Source: Proteobacteria bacterium UBA7415
Lineage (GTDB): Bacteria; Pseudomonadota; Gammaproteobacteria; Arenicellales; Arenicellaceae
Direction of reading: 5' to 3'
NCBI GenBank assembly: GCA_002470515.1
Contig: DKML01000012.1
Coordinates: 1-64,000, forward strand
Length of the DNA: 64,000 nucleotides
Part shown: in pieces, positions 1-8,863 of the stretch
How positions within the stretch are numbered: the stretch's first letter is position 1
Layout: each line of letters opens with the position of its first letter
The notes under the pieces: generated by a model
Told to the model about the DNA's origin: nothing
The model's database searches: none
Seen by the model: only the letters and a program-made list of their open reading frames with translations
Program-made: the position numbers and the translations under genes

Positions 1-85
1 TGGTGCTCAGAGCGGGACTTGAACCCGCACGACTCTCGTCACTGCCCCCTCAAGACAGCGTGTCTACCAATTCCACCACCTGAGC
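1..85 (-). tRNA. tRNA-Leu(GAG)
   Basis: Read on the minus strand this folds as a class II tRNA. The acceptor stem pairs GCTCAGG with TCTGAGC, followed by discriminator A and an encoded CCA at the window's first three bases. The anticodon loop TTGAGGG gives anticodon GAG (leucine), and there is a long variable arm and a T-arm with GGTTCAAGTCC. It lies 24 bases downstream of secG, the usual place for this tRNA in gammaproteobacteria, and is probably co-transcribed with it. Confidence 0.95.
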
Positions 86-108
86 AAATTCGCTAAGTAA
101 ACTACTGT

Positions 109-585
109 TTAGTTAGTAGATAGGTCGTCTTGCACTGCATCAGCTGCTGCTTCTACAGCGTCTTCAGCTTGATCAACAGCTTCGTCAGCATCAATGGCTG
201 GTACTTCAGAATCAATGACGGGTAACTCAGAATCAAGCTCAGGCATGTCGCTAGACAGTCCAGCTTCTTCGTCTTCTAAAATTGGAACTTCTGATGATGT
301 GGTTGGCTGTGTTTCGAGCACAGACTGATCAACTACGCTGGCTGACTCGTTGCGCTGAGCATAAATATAAGCAAGCGTTAGGCAACTGATAAAGAACACG
401 GCAACCATTATCGAAGTCATGCGGCTCAAAAAGTTAGCCGAGCCACGACTACCAAACATGCTTTGCGATCCACCACCGCCAAAGGCCGAACCCATGTCGC
501 CTTTACTGGTTTGCATTAATGCCAAAACGATAATCGACAGCGAAGAAAACACTGTGACCACAATTAATATAGTTGTAATACCCAT
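109..585 (-). CDS. secG: Protein translocase subunit SecG
   Basis: Small inner-membrane subunit of the SecYEG channel, which aids SecA-driven protein export. Two hydrophobic segments (about residues 3-25 and 53-75) flank the conserved loop with GGGGSQSMFGSRGSANF, the family signature. At 158 residues it is longer than the roughly 110-residue E. coli protein; the extra length is an acidic, low-complexity tail from about residue 80, rich in Asp, Glu, Ala and Val. ATG start. It follows tpiA by 30 bases and precedes tRNA-Leu, in the conserved glmM-tpiA-secG order. The tail's function is unknown; the identification is firm. Confidence 0.95.
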   Translation of the reverse strand: MGITTILIVVTVFSSLSIIVLALMQTSKGDMGSAFGGGGSQSMFGSRGSANFLSRMTSIMVAVFFISCLTLAYIYAQRNESASVVDQSVLETQPTTSSEVPILEDEEAGLSSDMPELDSELPVIDSEVPAIDADEAVDQAEDAVEAAADAVQDDLSTN

Positions 586-615
586 TTATAATCTCTCTAG
601 ATTTATTCTATTTGG

Positions 616-1395
616 TTATTCTGCTGCTTTACAAATAGCTGCAAAGCTTTCAACATCGAGTGAAGCGCCACCGACTAAACCGCCGTCGATGTCTTGCTGC
701 GAAAACAGCTCAGCTGCATTGACAGGCTTTACGCTACCACCGTATAAAATTCTTACAGAGTCGGCTAACGACTCACTTTTCTTACTTAACTCAGCGCGAA
801 TAAATTGATGCACGCTTTGCGCTTGTGCTGGCGTTGCTGTCTCGCCAGTACCAATAGCCCAAACCGGCTCATAGGCGATATCGGCTTTTGCAAATGCTTC
901 GATTCCTGCTGCGTTGATTACGCTTGCAAGCTGCTCAGCAATTACGCTTTCTGTCTGCCCAGCCTTACGTTGTTCTATGGTTTCACCCATACACAAAATT
1001 GGGCGAACCGCGGGATCCGTAACACCAACACACGCTACAAACTTAGCAGCCACTAACTCATTAGTTTCGCCATATATTTCACGACGTTCTGAATGCCCAA
1101 CTAAGGAATACTGAACACCTAGGTCTTGCAACATTCCAAGTGATGTCTCACCGGTATAGGCGCCTTGTTCAAATTCATTAACCGTCTGAGCGCCAACCTT
1201 TATGGCAGAACCACATTTCTCGACCGCCGAGCTAGCTACACCTAAATACGGCATTGCTGGGCATAACAACACGTCGTAAGCAAGACCTTTTACAGGCGAC
1301 TTTTCGAGCATTAGTGATAGTTCTGATACAAAGTTTTGCGCCATTGCGCTAGAACCATGCATCTTCCAGTTGGCGGCTATTAGTTTACGTCGCAT
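616..1395 (-). CDS. tpiA: Triosephosphate isomerase
   Basis: Cytosolic TIM-barrel enzyme that interconverts dihydroxyacetone phosphate and glyceraldehyde 3-phosphate in glycolysis and gluconeogenesis. The sequence has the N-terminal ANWKMHG motif (substrate-binding Asn and Lys), the electrophilic His in VGHSERR, the catalytic Glu in AYEPVWAIGTG, and the phosphate-binding YGGSVKP and GGLVGGASL loops. Its 259 residues are near the family's usual 250. ATG start. It sits between glmM and secG on the same strand with short gaps and is probably part of a longer transcript starting upstream. Confidence 0.98.
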   Translation of the reverse strand: MRRKLIAANWKMHGSSAMAQNFVSELSLMLEKSPVKGLAYDVLLCPAMPYLGVASSAVEKCGSAIKVGAQTVNEFEQGAYTGETSLGMLQDLGVQYSLVGHSERREIYGETNELVAAKFVACVGVTDPAVRPILCMGETIEQRKAGQTESVIAEQLASVINAAGIEAFAKADIAYEPVWAIGTGETATPAQAQSVHQFIRAELSKKSESLADSVRILYGGSVKPVNAAELFSQQDIDGGLVGGASLDVESFAAICKAAE

Positions 1396-1495
1396 TCAGT
1401 TTTTGCCTTTAAAATAAGGTGGCGAATATTACCACAGCAAATTGCTGATAACTACAATCTAATGAACTAAAAATATGTGGCTTAGGCGGTGTAGA

Positions 1496-2842
1496 TCAAG
1501 CGATCTGAGCACTAACTTGAGCAGAGATATCTGCGCAGGTCTTAGCGACCAAATCAGCATCTTCGCCCTCTACCATAACCCGTATTACTGGCTCGGTTCC
1601 CGAAGGTCTTAAAAGTACTCGTCCGCGTTCTGCGAGTTGAGATTCGCCTTTTGTAACGGCGTCTTTTACTTGAGCAAGCTCGCAGACATCGCGAGCATTA
1701 ATACCTCGCGGCAACTTAACGTTAATCATCTGTTGTGGAAACATGGTCATTTGACCCGCGAGTTCGTGTAATGGTTGTTGCATAAACTGTAACTGGGCGA
1801 GCACCTGTAGTGCCGATACAAGTCCATCGCCAGTGGTGGTTTTGTCCAAACAAATGAGGTGGCCTGATGATTCGCCACCTAAGGTCCAACCTCTCTGTTG
1901 TAGTTCTTGTAAGACATAGCGGTCGCCCACTTTCGCTCTAACAAAGGGTATACCTAAATCTTTAAGGGCTAGTTCCATACCTAAATTGGTCATCAACGTG
2001 CCAACTACGCCCCCCTTAAGACGATCTTGTTTCTGCAAACTACTGGCAATAACGAATATCAATTGATCACCGTCTACCACCCTACCCAGCTTGTCGACCA
2101 TCATTACGCGGTCTGCGTCGCCATCAAATGCTATACCCACATCACACTGCTTATCAATCACTAGTTTCTGCAAACCACCAATGTGGGTCGAACCGCAATC
2201 TTCGTTTATGTTGTAGCCGTTAGGCTTATTGTTAATAACTTCGATGTCTGCGCCTAGCTCGTGGAAAACAGTAGGCGCTGATTGATACGACGCGCCGTTG
2301 GCGCAATCGATTGCCACCCTTAACCCTCTAAAGTCCATGCGACGTGGAATAGTGCCTTTACAGAATTCTACGTAACGACCTACGGCGTCATCCATGCGGT
2401 AAGCTTTACCAAGTTGCTCCGCATCGACCACAGTTAATGGTTCTGGCATAAGCGCTTCGATTTCGGCTTGTAGCTCGTCTGACAGCTTACTGCCATTGGG
2501 TGAGAAGAATTTAATGCCATTGTCTCGATAATGATTGTGAGACGCAGAGATCACCACTCCGGCCTTGGCTCGTGCAGTTTGAGTTAAGTAGGCAATAGCC
2601 GGTGTAGGCAAAGGACCTAATAGTTTTACGTCCATGCCCGCAGACGCTAAGCCCGCTTCCATGGCTGATTCGAGTAGATAGCCAGACACTCTTGTGTCTT
2701 TGCCAATCAATACTGGACCTGCTCCAAAGTGTTTCTTTATCACCGTCCCTAACGCCCAACCTAAGTGAACAATAGTCGCTGGCGTAATCGGTTCAATACC
2801 TACTTGACCGCGGATGCCGTCTGTTCCGAAAAATTTACTCAT
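1496..2842 (-). CDS. glmM: Phosphoglucosamine mutase
   Basis: Converts glucosamine 6-phosphate to glucosamine 1-phosphate, feeding UDP-GlcNAc for peptidoglycan and lipopolysaccharide. The 448 residues match the family length. Visible are the N-terminal FGTDGIRG, the phosphoserine loop around residue 101 (ISASHN), the metal-binding DGDADR, and the phosphate-binding RPSGTEP near the C terminus. One oddity: the loop reads SASHNHYRDNG, with His104 where nearly all relatives have Pro. The rest of the site is intact, so it is probably active. It follows folP with a 117-base gap, in the conserved ftsH-folP-glmM order. Confidence 0.97.
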   Translation of the reverse strand: MSKFFGTDGIRGQVGIEPITPATIVHLGWALGTVIKKHFGAGPVLIGKDTRVSGYLLESAMEAGLASAGMDVKLLGPLPTPAIAYLTQTARAKAGVVISASHNHYRDNGIKFFSPNGSKLSDELQAEIEALMPEPLTVVDAEQLGKAYRMDDAVGRYVEFCKGTIPRRMDFRGLRVAIDCANGASYQSAPTVFHELGADIEVINNKPNGYNINEDCGSTHIGGLQKLVIDKQCDVGIAFDGDADRVMMVDKLGRVVDGDQLIFVIASSLQKQDRLKGGVVGTLMTNLGMELALKDLGIPFVRAKVGDRYVLQELQQRGWTLGGESSGHLICLDKTTTGDGLVSALQVLAQLQFMQQPLHELAGQMTMFPQQMINVKLPRGINARDVCELAQVKDAVTKGESQLAERGRVLLRPSGTEPVIRVMVEGEDADLVAKTCADISAQVSAQIA

Positions 2843-2960
2843 GATGCTTGCGCCCTAATCCGTTGTTGGTCGTTTATTAATTAGTAACAGTCTCTATCTA
2901 TCGATTGTTGGCCTTAAAGCCAAATAGACTGTTTTGTTTTGTGCGATTTTTACTAATGCG

Positions 2961-3803
2961 CTAATCCGAAACACGCGAAAACTTTACCGCCTCGGCGCAA
3001 CGAACAGCATCTGCAGTAGCTCTTACGTCATGTACACGGATTATTTTAGCACCATTGAGCGCAGCTTGAACGGCTAAGCCAATACTCCCATATAAACGCT
3101 CGTCAACCTCGCGTCCTAATATGCTGCCAATTATGGATTTTCTTGATACGCCAATGAGCACCTCGCATTCCAATTGAGTGCGGATGTGCTGTAGCGCATT
3201 CAACAGTTGCAAGTTGTGTTCTTGGGTCTTGCCAAAGCCGATACCCGGGTCCACAACAATATTGTCTCGAGTGATCCCATATTGTTCGCAAGCCAAGATT
3301 CGCTCTGTTAGAAAAGCAATGACTTCGTCAACAGCGTTAGAGTATTTCGGCGCCGCTTGCATCGTCGTGGGTTCACCTTGCATGTGCATTAAACACACGG
3401 GCAAATTACTCTGAGCTGCGGCTTCAAGAGCCTTGGGGTTTTGTAACGCTTTGACGTCATTTATAAAGGTTGCGCCGGCCTTAACTGCCGCTAGCATAAC
3501 GTCGGCTTTGGAAGTATCGATAGAAATTACGGTGTCGGATTCTTTACGTATGCCTTCAATAACCGGCAATACGCGGTCTAGCTCTTGTTGCAGGCTCACT
3601 GGCACAGCGCCAGGCCTTGTGGACTCACCACCGACATCAAGAATATCCGCACCTTGCTCAATGAGGTCTAGGCCGTAGGCTATCGCCGCATTTGAGGCAT
3701 AAAACTGTCCACCGTCAGAAAATGAATCTGGGGTTGTATTAATAATACCCATAATCGCTGCTTGAGGTCGCTCAAGCAGCTTCATCATCTGGCCTTGCTG
3801 CAT
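2961..3803 (-). CDS. folP: Dihydropteroate synthase
   Basis: Condenses 6-hydroxymethyl-7,8-dihydropterin pyrophosphate with p-aminobenzoate in folate synthesis; this is the sulfonamide target. Signature motifs are NTTPDSFSDGG near residue 22, DVGGESTRPGA near residue 56, and the DPGIGFGKT loop that binds the pterin. The 280 residues are normal for a TIM-barrel DHPS. The ATG start lies only 4 bases after the ftsH stop codon, so translation is probably coupled to ftsH. No substitution in the loops I checked suggests sulfonamide resistance. Confidence 0.97.
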   Translation of the reverse strand: MQQGQMMKLLERPQAAIMGIINTTPDSFSDGGQFYASNAAIAYGLDLIEQGADILDVGGESTRPGAVPVSLQQELDRVLPVIEGIRKESDTVISIDTSKADVMLAAVKAGATFINDVKALQNPKALEAAAQSNLPVCLMHMQGEPTTMQAAPKYSNAVDEVIAFLTERILACEQYGITRDNIVVDPGIGFGKTQEHNLQLLNALQHIRTQLECEVLIGVSRKSIIGSILGREVDERLYGSIGLAVQAALNGAKIIRVHDVRATADAVRCAEAVKFSRVSD

Positions 3804-3807
3804 GTAT

Positions 3808-5733
3808 TTAGCTTTCGCTGGCTGGATTATCCATCTGAGGCTTAACTTCTGGAGAACCTTTCTCGTCGTCGCTATCGCCCTTGCTGCCTTTCTTAGGCTT
3901 AGGCAGATCGCTCGGCGGTGTAGGCTCCTTGCCTTTCATAATTTCGCCAATCTGTGAAGAGTCGATAGTTTCCCACTCGATCAATGCTTTGGTCATTACT
4001 TCGACCTTATCGCGGTTTTCATCCAATATCTTACGCGCACGAGCATACTCTTCGTCAATGATGCGAGATACTTCGGCATCTACAAGATTTGCTGTTTTTT
4101 CGCTGAGGTTTTTATTGGTAGCAATATCACGCCCCATAAAGACTTCGCTTTCGTTTTCGCCATAAACGCGGGTGCCGAGCAGATCGCTCATGCCCCATCG
4201 AGTCACCATGTTCTGCGCCATTTTAGTCGCAACTTCAAAGTCATTCGACGCGCCTGTCGTCATTTGATTCATGAACAATTCTTCCGCAATTCGACCGCCC
4301 ATCAAAACAGCAATACGCGCAAGTAAGTAGTCTTTGTTGTGGCTGTATCGATCTTCCTTAGGTAACTGCATGGTCACACCGAGAGCGCGACCACGAGGAA
4401 TAATGGTTACCTTGTGAACTGGATCAGTGTGCTCGCTAAGAACTTCCGCTACAACAGCATGACCTGATTCGTGATACGCCGTATTCAAGCGTTCTTCCTC
4501 AGGCATAACAATAGAACGACGTTCGACGCCCATCATCACTTTGTCCTTCGCAAGCTCGAAGTCATCCATCTCGACTAACTTTTTGTCTCCACGTGCGGCA
4601 AACAAAGCGGCTTCGTTAACCAAATTAGCAAGATCGGCACCAGAGAAGCCCGGAGTACCGCGAGCAATAATAGCCGCGTCTACCGATTTGCCAATGGGTG
4701 TTTTGCGCATGTGCACTTTTAAAATTTGTTCTCGACCACGAATGTCTGGTAACGGTACGTTGACCTGACGGTCAAATCGGCCTGGGCGCAATAGCGCCGG
4801 ATCTAATACATCTGGTCGGTTCGTAGCGGCAATCACAATCACGCCTTCGCCACCTTCAAAACCGTCCATTTCTACCAATAACTGGTTTAACGTTTGCTCT
4901 CGCTCGTCGTGACCACCACCCATGCCTGCGCCACGATGCCGACCCACTGCGTCAATTTCATCAATGAAAATGATGCAAGGCGCGTTCTTTTTCGCTTCTT
5001 GGAACATGTCGCGTACTCGAGACGCGCCAACCCCAACAAACATTTCTACGAAATCTGAACCCGAGATAGAGAAAAAAGGTACTTTAGCTTCGCCTGCAAT
5101 CGCTTTAGCTAATAGAGTTTTACCCGTACCTGGACTACCCGTCATCAACACACCACTAGGCATACGTCCGCCAAGCTTTTGAAAACGTGTTGGGTCACGC
5201 AAGAACTCTACAATTTCTTGTACTTCTTCTTTGGATTCTTCAATACCAGCAACGTCTTCAAACGTAACGCGGTTGGTGTCTTGATTTAATAGGCGAGCGC
5301 GGCTTTTACCAAAGCTCATTGCACCACCACGACCACCACCACCTTGCATTTGGCGCATCAAATAGACCCAAACACCTATGAAAAGAAGGATCGGAATAGT
5401 GTTGATTAAAATGCTCATCCAAATTGAGCGACCTTCTGCCTTTTTAACTTCAAACGAAATATCGCGAGTTATTAAAGTATCAATTAATGCCGGATCGTAA
5501 GGCATCACAGCTTGATAACGCGCGCCTGTTGATGGGTCCGCTCCTGAAATTGTCTCGGTGCCCTGATCAATCACAACGTTGTTTAGAGTGCCGTCATTAG
5601 TCAACTTGGCCATAAACTCAGAATACTTAAGTTGATTTGTCTCGCCCTTAGTATCTGCACTACGATCAGCCAGCATAGAGCCAACCATTAGCACGAGTAA
5701 CACCAAAATAATGACGTTGGTAATTTTATTCAC
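3808..5733 (-). CDS. ftsH: ATP-dependent zinc metalloprotease FtsH
   Basis: Membrane-anchored AAA+ protease that degrades misfolded membrane proteins and regulators such as LpxC. Domains in order: N-terminal hydrophobic anchor (about 5-23), periplasmic domain, second anchor (about 105-125), AAA domain with Walker A GSPGTGKT and Walker [12 protein letters not shown] plus the second region of homology, then the zinc protease with [10 protein letters not shown]. The C terminus is a charged tail. The start is GTG, supported by AGGA seven bases upstream. Its adaptor for LpxC turnover in E. coli, LapB, is encoded 10 kb away in this window. It opens the ftsH-folP-glmM-tpiA-secG run after a 407-base leader. 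Confidence 0.98.
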   Translation of the reverse strand: MNKITNVIILVLLVLMVGSMLADRSADTKGETNQLKYSEFMAKLTNDGTLNNVVIDQGTETISGADPSTGARYQAVMPYDPALIDTLITRDISFEVKKAEGRSIWMSILINTIPILLFIGVWVYLMRQMQGGGGRGGAMSFGKSRARLLNQDTNRVTFEDVAGIEESKEEVQEIVEFLRDPTRFQKLGGRMPSGVLMTGSPGTGKTLLAKAIAGEAKVPFFSISGSDFVEMFVGVGASRVRDMFQEAKKNAPCIIFIDEIDAVGRHRGAGMGGGHDEREQTLNQLLVEMDGFEGGEGVIVIAATNRPDVLDPALLRPGRFDRQVNVPLPDIRGREQILKVHMRKTPIGKSVDAAIIARGTPGFSGADLANLVNEAALFAARGDKKLVEMDDFELAKDKVMMGVERRSIVMPEEERLNTAYHESGHAVVAEVLSEHTDPVHKVTIIPRGRALGVTMQLPKEDRYSHNKDYLLARIAVLMGGRIAEELFMNQMTTGASNDFEVATKMAQNMVTRWGMSDLLGTRVYGENESEVFMGRDIATNKNLSEKTANLVDAEVSRIIDEEYARARKILDENRDKVEVMTKALIEWETIDSSQIGEIMKGKEPTPPSDLPKPKKGSKGDSDDEKGSPEVKPQMDNPASES

Positions 5734-6140
5734 AATCGGTTCCTGTGGGTTAATCCAATAATTCGACTTAAACGGACTTAGATATATCGTCGATGCCCCA
5801 TCCTATAGGGCCCCGATCAATATGTGAAAACCGTTCTCTTTCTTAATTTATTCTAACTATGGTGCTTAATCTCTTTCTACAGAACGGTTTGGATTCTCTA
5901 GGCAAAGATGTTTTCAAGTGGCGCAAGTTTAACATTTGTGAATGATAAGCGGTGTGACAACTGATTCATTTCAGGTCGAGTCGACATTACGGCAAAACAA
6001 ACCCTAACCTTGCATCTACACCTCTAGTTTGGCGGTTAAATGTCTATTTTCAAGGATTTACTTGGGTTTTAAGCATTGCAACACCGTAAAACGAGCACTC
6101 ACTATCTGTTTGGGATACGAGCCGAACTTCCTAGGAGAAA
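5734..6140. other. Intergenic region upstream of ftsH
   Basis: This 407-base gap lies between rlmE and ftsH, both on the minus strand. I see no convincing gene. Its only clear structure is a perfect 10-base inverted repeat (AAACCGTTCT at 5828-5837 and AGAACGGTTT at 5881-5890) separated by 43 bases. The gap presumably carries the ftsH promoter. No convincing sigma-32 or sigma-70 pair could be fixed by eye. A short plus-strand open frame overlapping the end of rlmE is probably chance. Confidence 0.5.
5828..5890. repeat. 10-base perfect inverted repeat before ftsH
   Basis: AAACCGTTCT and its exact reverse complement AGAACGGTTT are separated by 43 bases of AT-rich DNA. There is no T run beside the arms, so it is not a typical intrinsic terminator. 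It could be a pair of half-sites or a structured leader for ftsH. This is inference; only the repeat itself is seen. Confidence 0.4.
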
Positions 6141-6767
6141 CTAGATGGGTTTCTTATTCTTCGCCAAAAAATAGAATTCGCGACTGCCAGGACGTGAAGC
6201 GTTGGGTTTTCTAACAACTCCACTTTGGAAACGTGAGCGAACCTCTTTACGAAAATAGTGTGCCGCGCTGCCTTCAAATAGTTTAACCAACAGGTTTCCA
6301 CCCACTTTTAAGCGCAAATCAGAAAAGTATAATACTGAGTCTAACAAACCCTCAAACTGAGCTTCGTCGACACTGCGTACGCCAGTAATGTTAGGCGCCA
6401 TGTCAGATATAACCAAATCAACCTGACAACCATCGAGCAACTCATCCAATTGTTTCAATATGTCGGGGTCTTGGAAATCACCATGCAGGAATTGAACCTG
6501 ATCCAAGTTATCCATCTCTATAAGGTCCACTGCAATGGTTTTGCACGCGCTACCGTGCTTGCGAGCAATATACTGCGACCAACCACCGGGGGTAGACCCG
6601 AGATCTATAATTGTCATACCAGATTTGATCAGCTTATCTTGCTCATCAATTTCTTGCAGTTTATAGACTGCTCTAGAGCGATAACCTTGACTCACGGCTC
6701 TCTTCACCCAAGCGTCATTTACATGTCGCCTGACCCATTCGCCTTTTTTATTACCTTTTTGTGCCAT
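6141..6767 (-). CDS. rlmE: 23S rRNA 2'-O-methyltransferase (U2552)
   Basis: RrmJ/FtsJ enzyme that methylates the 2'-OH of U2552 in the A-loop of 23S rRNA late in 50S assembly. The 208 residues match E. coli. The SAM-binding motif is IIDLGSTPGGWSQYIARK, followed by DLVISDMAPNITG with the catalytic Asp, and the catalytic Lys in GGNLLVKLFEG. The N terminus is basic, as usual. ATG start. It is divergent from yhbY with 66 bases between the start codons, the arrangement seen in E. coli, and lies upstream of ftsH. Confidence 0.97.
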   Translation of the reverse strand: MAQKGNKKGEWVRRHVNDAWVKRAVSQGYRSRAVYKLQEIDEQDKLIKSGMTIIDLGSTPGGWSQYIARKHGSACKTIAVDLIEMDNLDQVQFLHGDFQDPDILKQLDELLDGCQVDLVISDMAPNITGVRSVDEAQFEGLLDSVLYFSDLRLKVGGNLLVKLFEGSAAHYFRKEVRSRFQSGVVRKPNASRPGSREFYFLAKNKKPI

Positions 6768-6833
6768 TTTGGGGATGAATTAGTTAGAAATTTGAGTAGA
6801 ATCGCGCACCGACTTAAAACATTATTGCATTAA

Positions 6834-7130
6834 ATGATTCTTACCGGAAAACAGAAGAACTATTTGCGCGGATTAGCACATTCGCTTAGCCCAATTGTTA
6901 CTATAGGTAACAAAGGTTTAACCGAACCTGTTCTTGCAGAGATTGAGGCCGCACTCGACCACCACGAACTGCTTAAAATAAAATTGCCGAGCAACGATAA
7001 AGCTGAAAAAGTAGTACTCATGGCCAGTATAACCGCATCGACTAATGCCGAACCGGTTCAACTGATCGGCCGGGTTGGCGTAATTTATCGCGCTGCGAGT
7101 ACTCCGAAACTGGTGCTGCCAAGCATCTAA
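6834..7130 (+). CDS. yhbY: YhbY-family (CRM domain) RNA-binding protein
   Basis: Small single-domain CRM/CRS1-YhbY protein of 98 residues, associated in E. coli with pre-50S ribosomal particles. The diagnostic pattern is KQKNYLRGLAHSLSPIVTIG followed by NKGLTEPV, whose GNKG turn is the family signature, then a basic helix-strand region. It is transcribed divergently from rlmE, which supports a shared role in large-subunit assembly. It converges on the unknown gene at 7140 with only 9 bases between the stop codons. Confidence 0.95.
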   Translation: MILTGKQKNYLRGLAHSLSPIVTIGNKGLTEPVLAEIEAALDHHELLKIKLPSNDKAEKVVLMASITASTNAEPVQLIGRVGVIYRAASTPKLVLPSI

Positions 7131-7139
7131 ATATTTCGA

Positions 7140-8351
7140 TTAAAGTTCGACGACATCAAGGTCAGCGACTTCAGGGGGGGCAACATCAAGGTCCGCAATA
7201 TCATTGGATCCAAATTTGATGCCCTGTTCGTTTAAAGCACTCACTACCTTTTTAGCAAATACGTTTTTGTCAAAATTGGAAATCACATCAAAGTCTAAAA
7301 CCTCGAAGAGCTTTACATAATTCATTAGCGCAACCTCGCTCGCCAACGGGCTAATTTTCAGGCCTTTTAGGATTGGACCATTCTTTTGTTCGATAAGGGT
7401 CAATATACTGCCCTTGTCAAACGCCCTTGCATAGAGCCGACCATGAGCATAATTTTCGAGCTCACTATTGAGTTGCTCAAAAGACCAGCCATAAGCTTTA
7501 GACAATGCGCTCTCAGCAGAATGACCGTAATCAAGCAGTAGTAGAAAACGTGACGTGCGTTCCTTATATTCAACACTTGAATTAAAGAAGTGGGCCGTCA
7601 TAAAAGCTTGTGCCTGAAACTCAGTCAGCTTTTCCAAATATGCCGAAGTACTTTCTGCTGACTTCGGCTGTGGAGCTTGTGTGCGCTGAAATAGATTCTT
7701 AGAATTGTAGCCGTTATCACCACCATCTGATTTAATGACCGCAATCAACTCTTCGTCAAGACTCTCGATTCCGCCAAGTAAAAGTCGACCCTTGTCTTCA
7801 TGAAATGTCGGCATATAAAGCGACATTCCCTCGCGATACCAAAATGGTAATTCCTGCCCATATTGAGTGGGTTGGAGCTCTCGAGTAGCGATTACTTTAT
7901 AAATATCAGTGCGTGCTGCCACCGATTTATTAGAACGACCAGCTAAACCGGAACCCAAATTGACTAATGCTGTAGGGTGCTGCGAGATAAGTGAACGAGC
8001 CGATACCAGCATTTTCTGCTGACCGAGACTTTCCCAAGTGTAATTACTATCAGTTACAAACAAACTCGTTGGTTTGCTAGCGCCTGGCGTCTGGGGACTT
8101 AAAATAAGCTGGCAAAACGCTGCATACTCCTCGAGCTTTTCGATCATTTCACGCGCTTCTTTCGCGCCTAGATCCGAAACCACATCAACATTCTTGCTCT
8201 GAATATGCAGCCAGTCTCGCGCGAGAAGCTGCTCATAGGCGATTTGTTGACCCAAAGCAGCACTTGACCAAAGCACCTGCACTAGAAGCGCAGACACCAG
8301 CAACAGTGCACCCACAACTTGCGCACAGTACCCCCTAAAAAGTTGAGACAT
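7140..8351 (-). CDS. Predicted exported protein, peptidase-MA-like fold without HExxH
   Basis: No firm name. It has 403 residues with a hydrophobic N terminus (about 12-35) that looks like a signal peptide or anchor ending near the Ala-Leu-Gly. The layout recalls gluzincin-like peptidase-MA proteins: a start motif of the DWLHIQSKNVDVVSD type, then ELPFWYREGMSLYM near 167-180, equivalent to the usual W-x-x-E-G-x-A-x-Y motif. Where HExxH is expected (about 155-161) it reads ATRELQP, so zinc catalysis looks lost. The last 20 residues repeat ADLDV twice. It lies 24 bases after greA and is probably co-transcribed. Its function is unknown. Confidence 0.75.
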   Translation of the reverse strand: MSQLFRGYCAQVVGALLLVSALLVQVLWSSAALGQQIAYEQLLARDWLHIQSKNVDVVSDLGAKEAREMIEKLEEYAAFCQLILSPQTPGASKPTSLFVTDSNYTWESLGQQKMLVSARSLISQHPTALVNLGSGLAGRSNKSVAARTDIYKVIATRELQPTQYGQELPFWYREGMSLYMPTFHEDKGRLLLGGIESLDEELIAVIKSDGGDNGYNSKNLFQRTQAPQPKSAESTSAYLEKLTEFQAQAFMTAHFFNSSVEYKERTSRFLLLLDYGHSAESALSKAYGWSFEQLNSELENYAHGRLYARAFDKGSILTLIEQKNGPILKGLKISPLASEVALMNYVKLFEVLDFDVISNFDKNVFAKKVVSALNEQGIKFGSNDIADLDVAPPEVADLDVVEL

Positions 8352-8375
8352 GAGGCTATCCCCTTTTAACCTTCG

Positions 8376-8855
8376 TTATGCTTCGTATTTTACGGAAACT
8401 ACTTCGTAGGTTTTTTCGCCTGCTGGCGCGTTAAACGTAAATTCATCTCCCTCGCGCTTACCGATAAGCGCACGACCAATTGGCGAGCTTAGAGAAATTT
8501 GTTTGTTTTCGATATCGGCTTCTAAATCACCGACAACTTGGTAACTCACTTCTTTTTTAGCTTCTACGTCGTACAACGTCACGTATGAGCCAAAAATCAC
8601 TTTACCATTAGCGTTAAGCTTGGATGGATCAACAACCTCAGCGATGCTCAACTGTGATTCCAGTTCTTTAATACGGCCTTCAATAAAGCCCTGCTGTTCT
8701 TTAGCTGCATCATACTCGGCGTTTTCAGACAAATCCCCGTGCGAACGAGCTTCGGCTATTGCCGCGATTACTTTCGGCCGTTCGACACTCTTGAGGTTCT
8801 TAAGCTCTGCCTGAAGGCGTTCTGAGCCCTTTAATGTTAGTAGTACTCGATCCAT
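8376..8855 (-). CDS. greA: Transcription elongation factor GreA
   Basis: Cytosolic factor that enters the RNA polymerase secondary channel and stimulates cleavage of backtracked transcripts. The N-terminal coiled coil carries the acidic tip GDLSENAEYDAAKEQQ, and the C-terminal FKBP-like domain includes SPIGRALIGKREGDE. The 159 residues match the family. ATG start, 8 bases after the carB stop. The carAB-greA order is common in gammaproteobacteria and suggests readthrough from carA. Confidence 0.97.
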   Translation of the reverse strand: MDRVLLTLKGSERLQAELKNLKSVERPKVIAAIAEARSHGDLSENAEYDAAKEQQGFIEGRIKELESQLSIAEVVDPSKLNANGKVIFGSYVTLYDVEAKKEVSYQVVGDLEADIENKQISLSSPIGRALIGKREGDEFTFNAPAGEKTYEVVSVKYEA

Positions 8856-8863
8856 TTTAAACT

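Noticed and set aside
5790..5820. CCCCAT and CCTATAGG sequences resembling a sigma-32 -10 element before ftsH
   Set aside because: The CCCCAT lies on the plus strand, pointing away from ftsH, and no CTTGAA-like -35 lies at the right spacing on the minus strand.
6029..6214. 61-codon plus-strand frame at the end of rlmE
   Set aside because: Overlaps the rlmE coding region on the opposite strand and has no supporting features.
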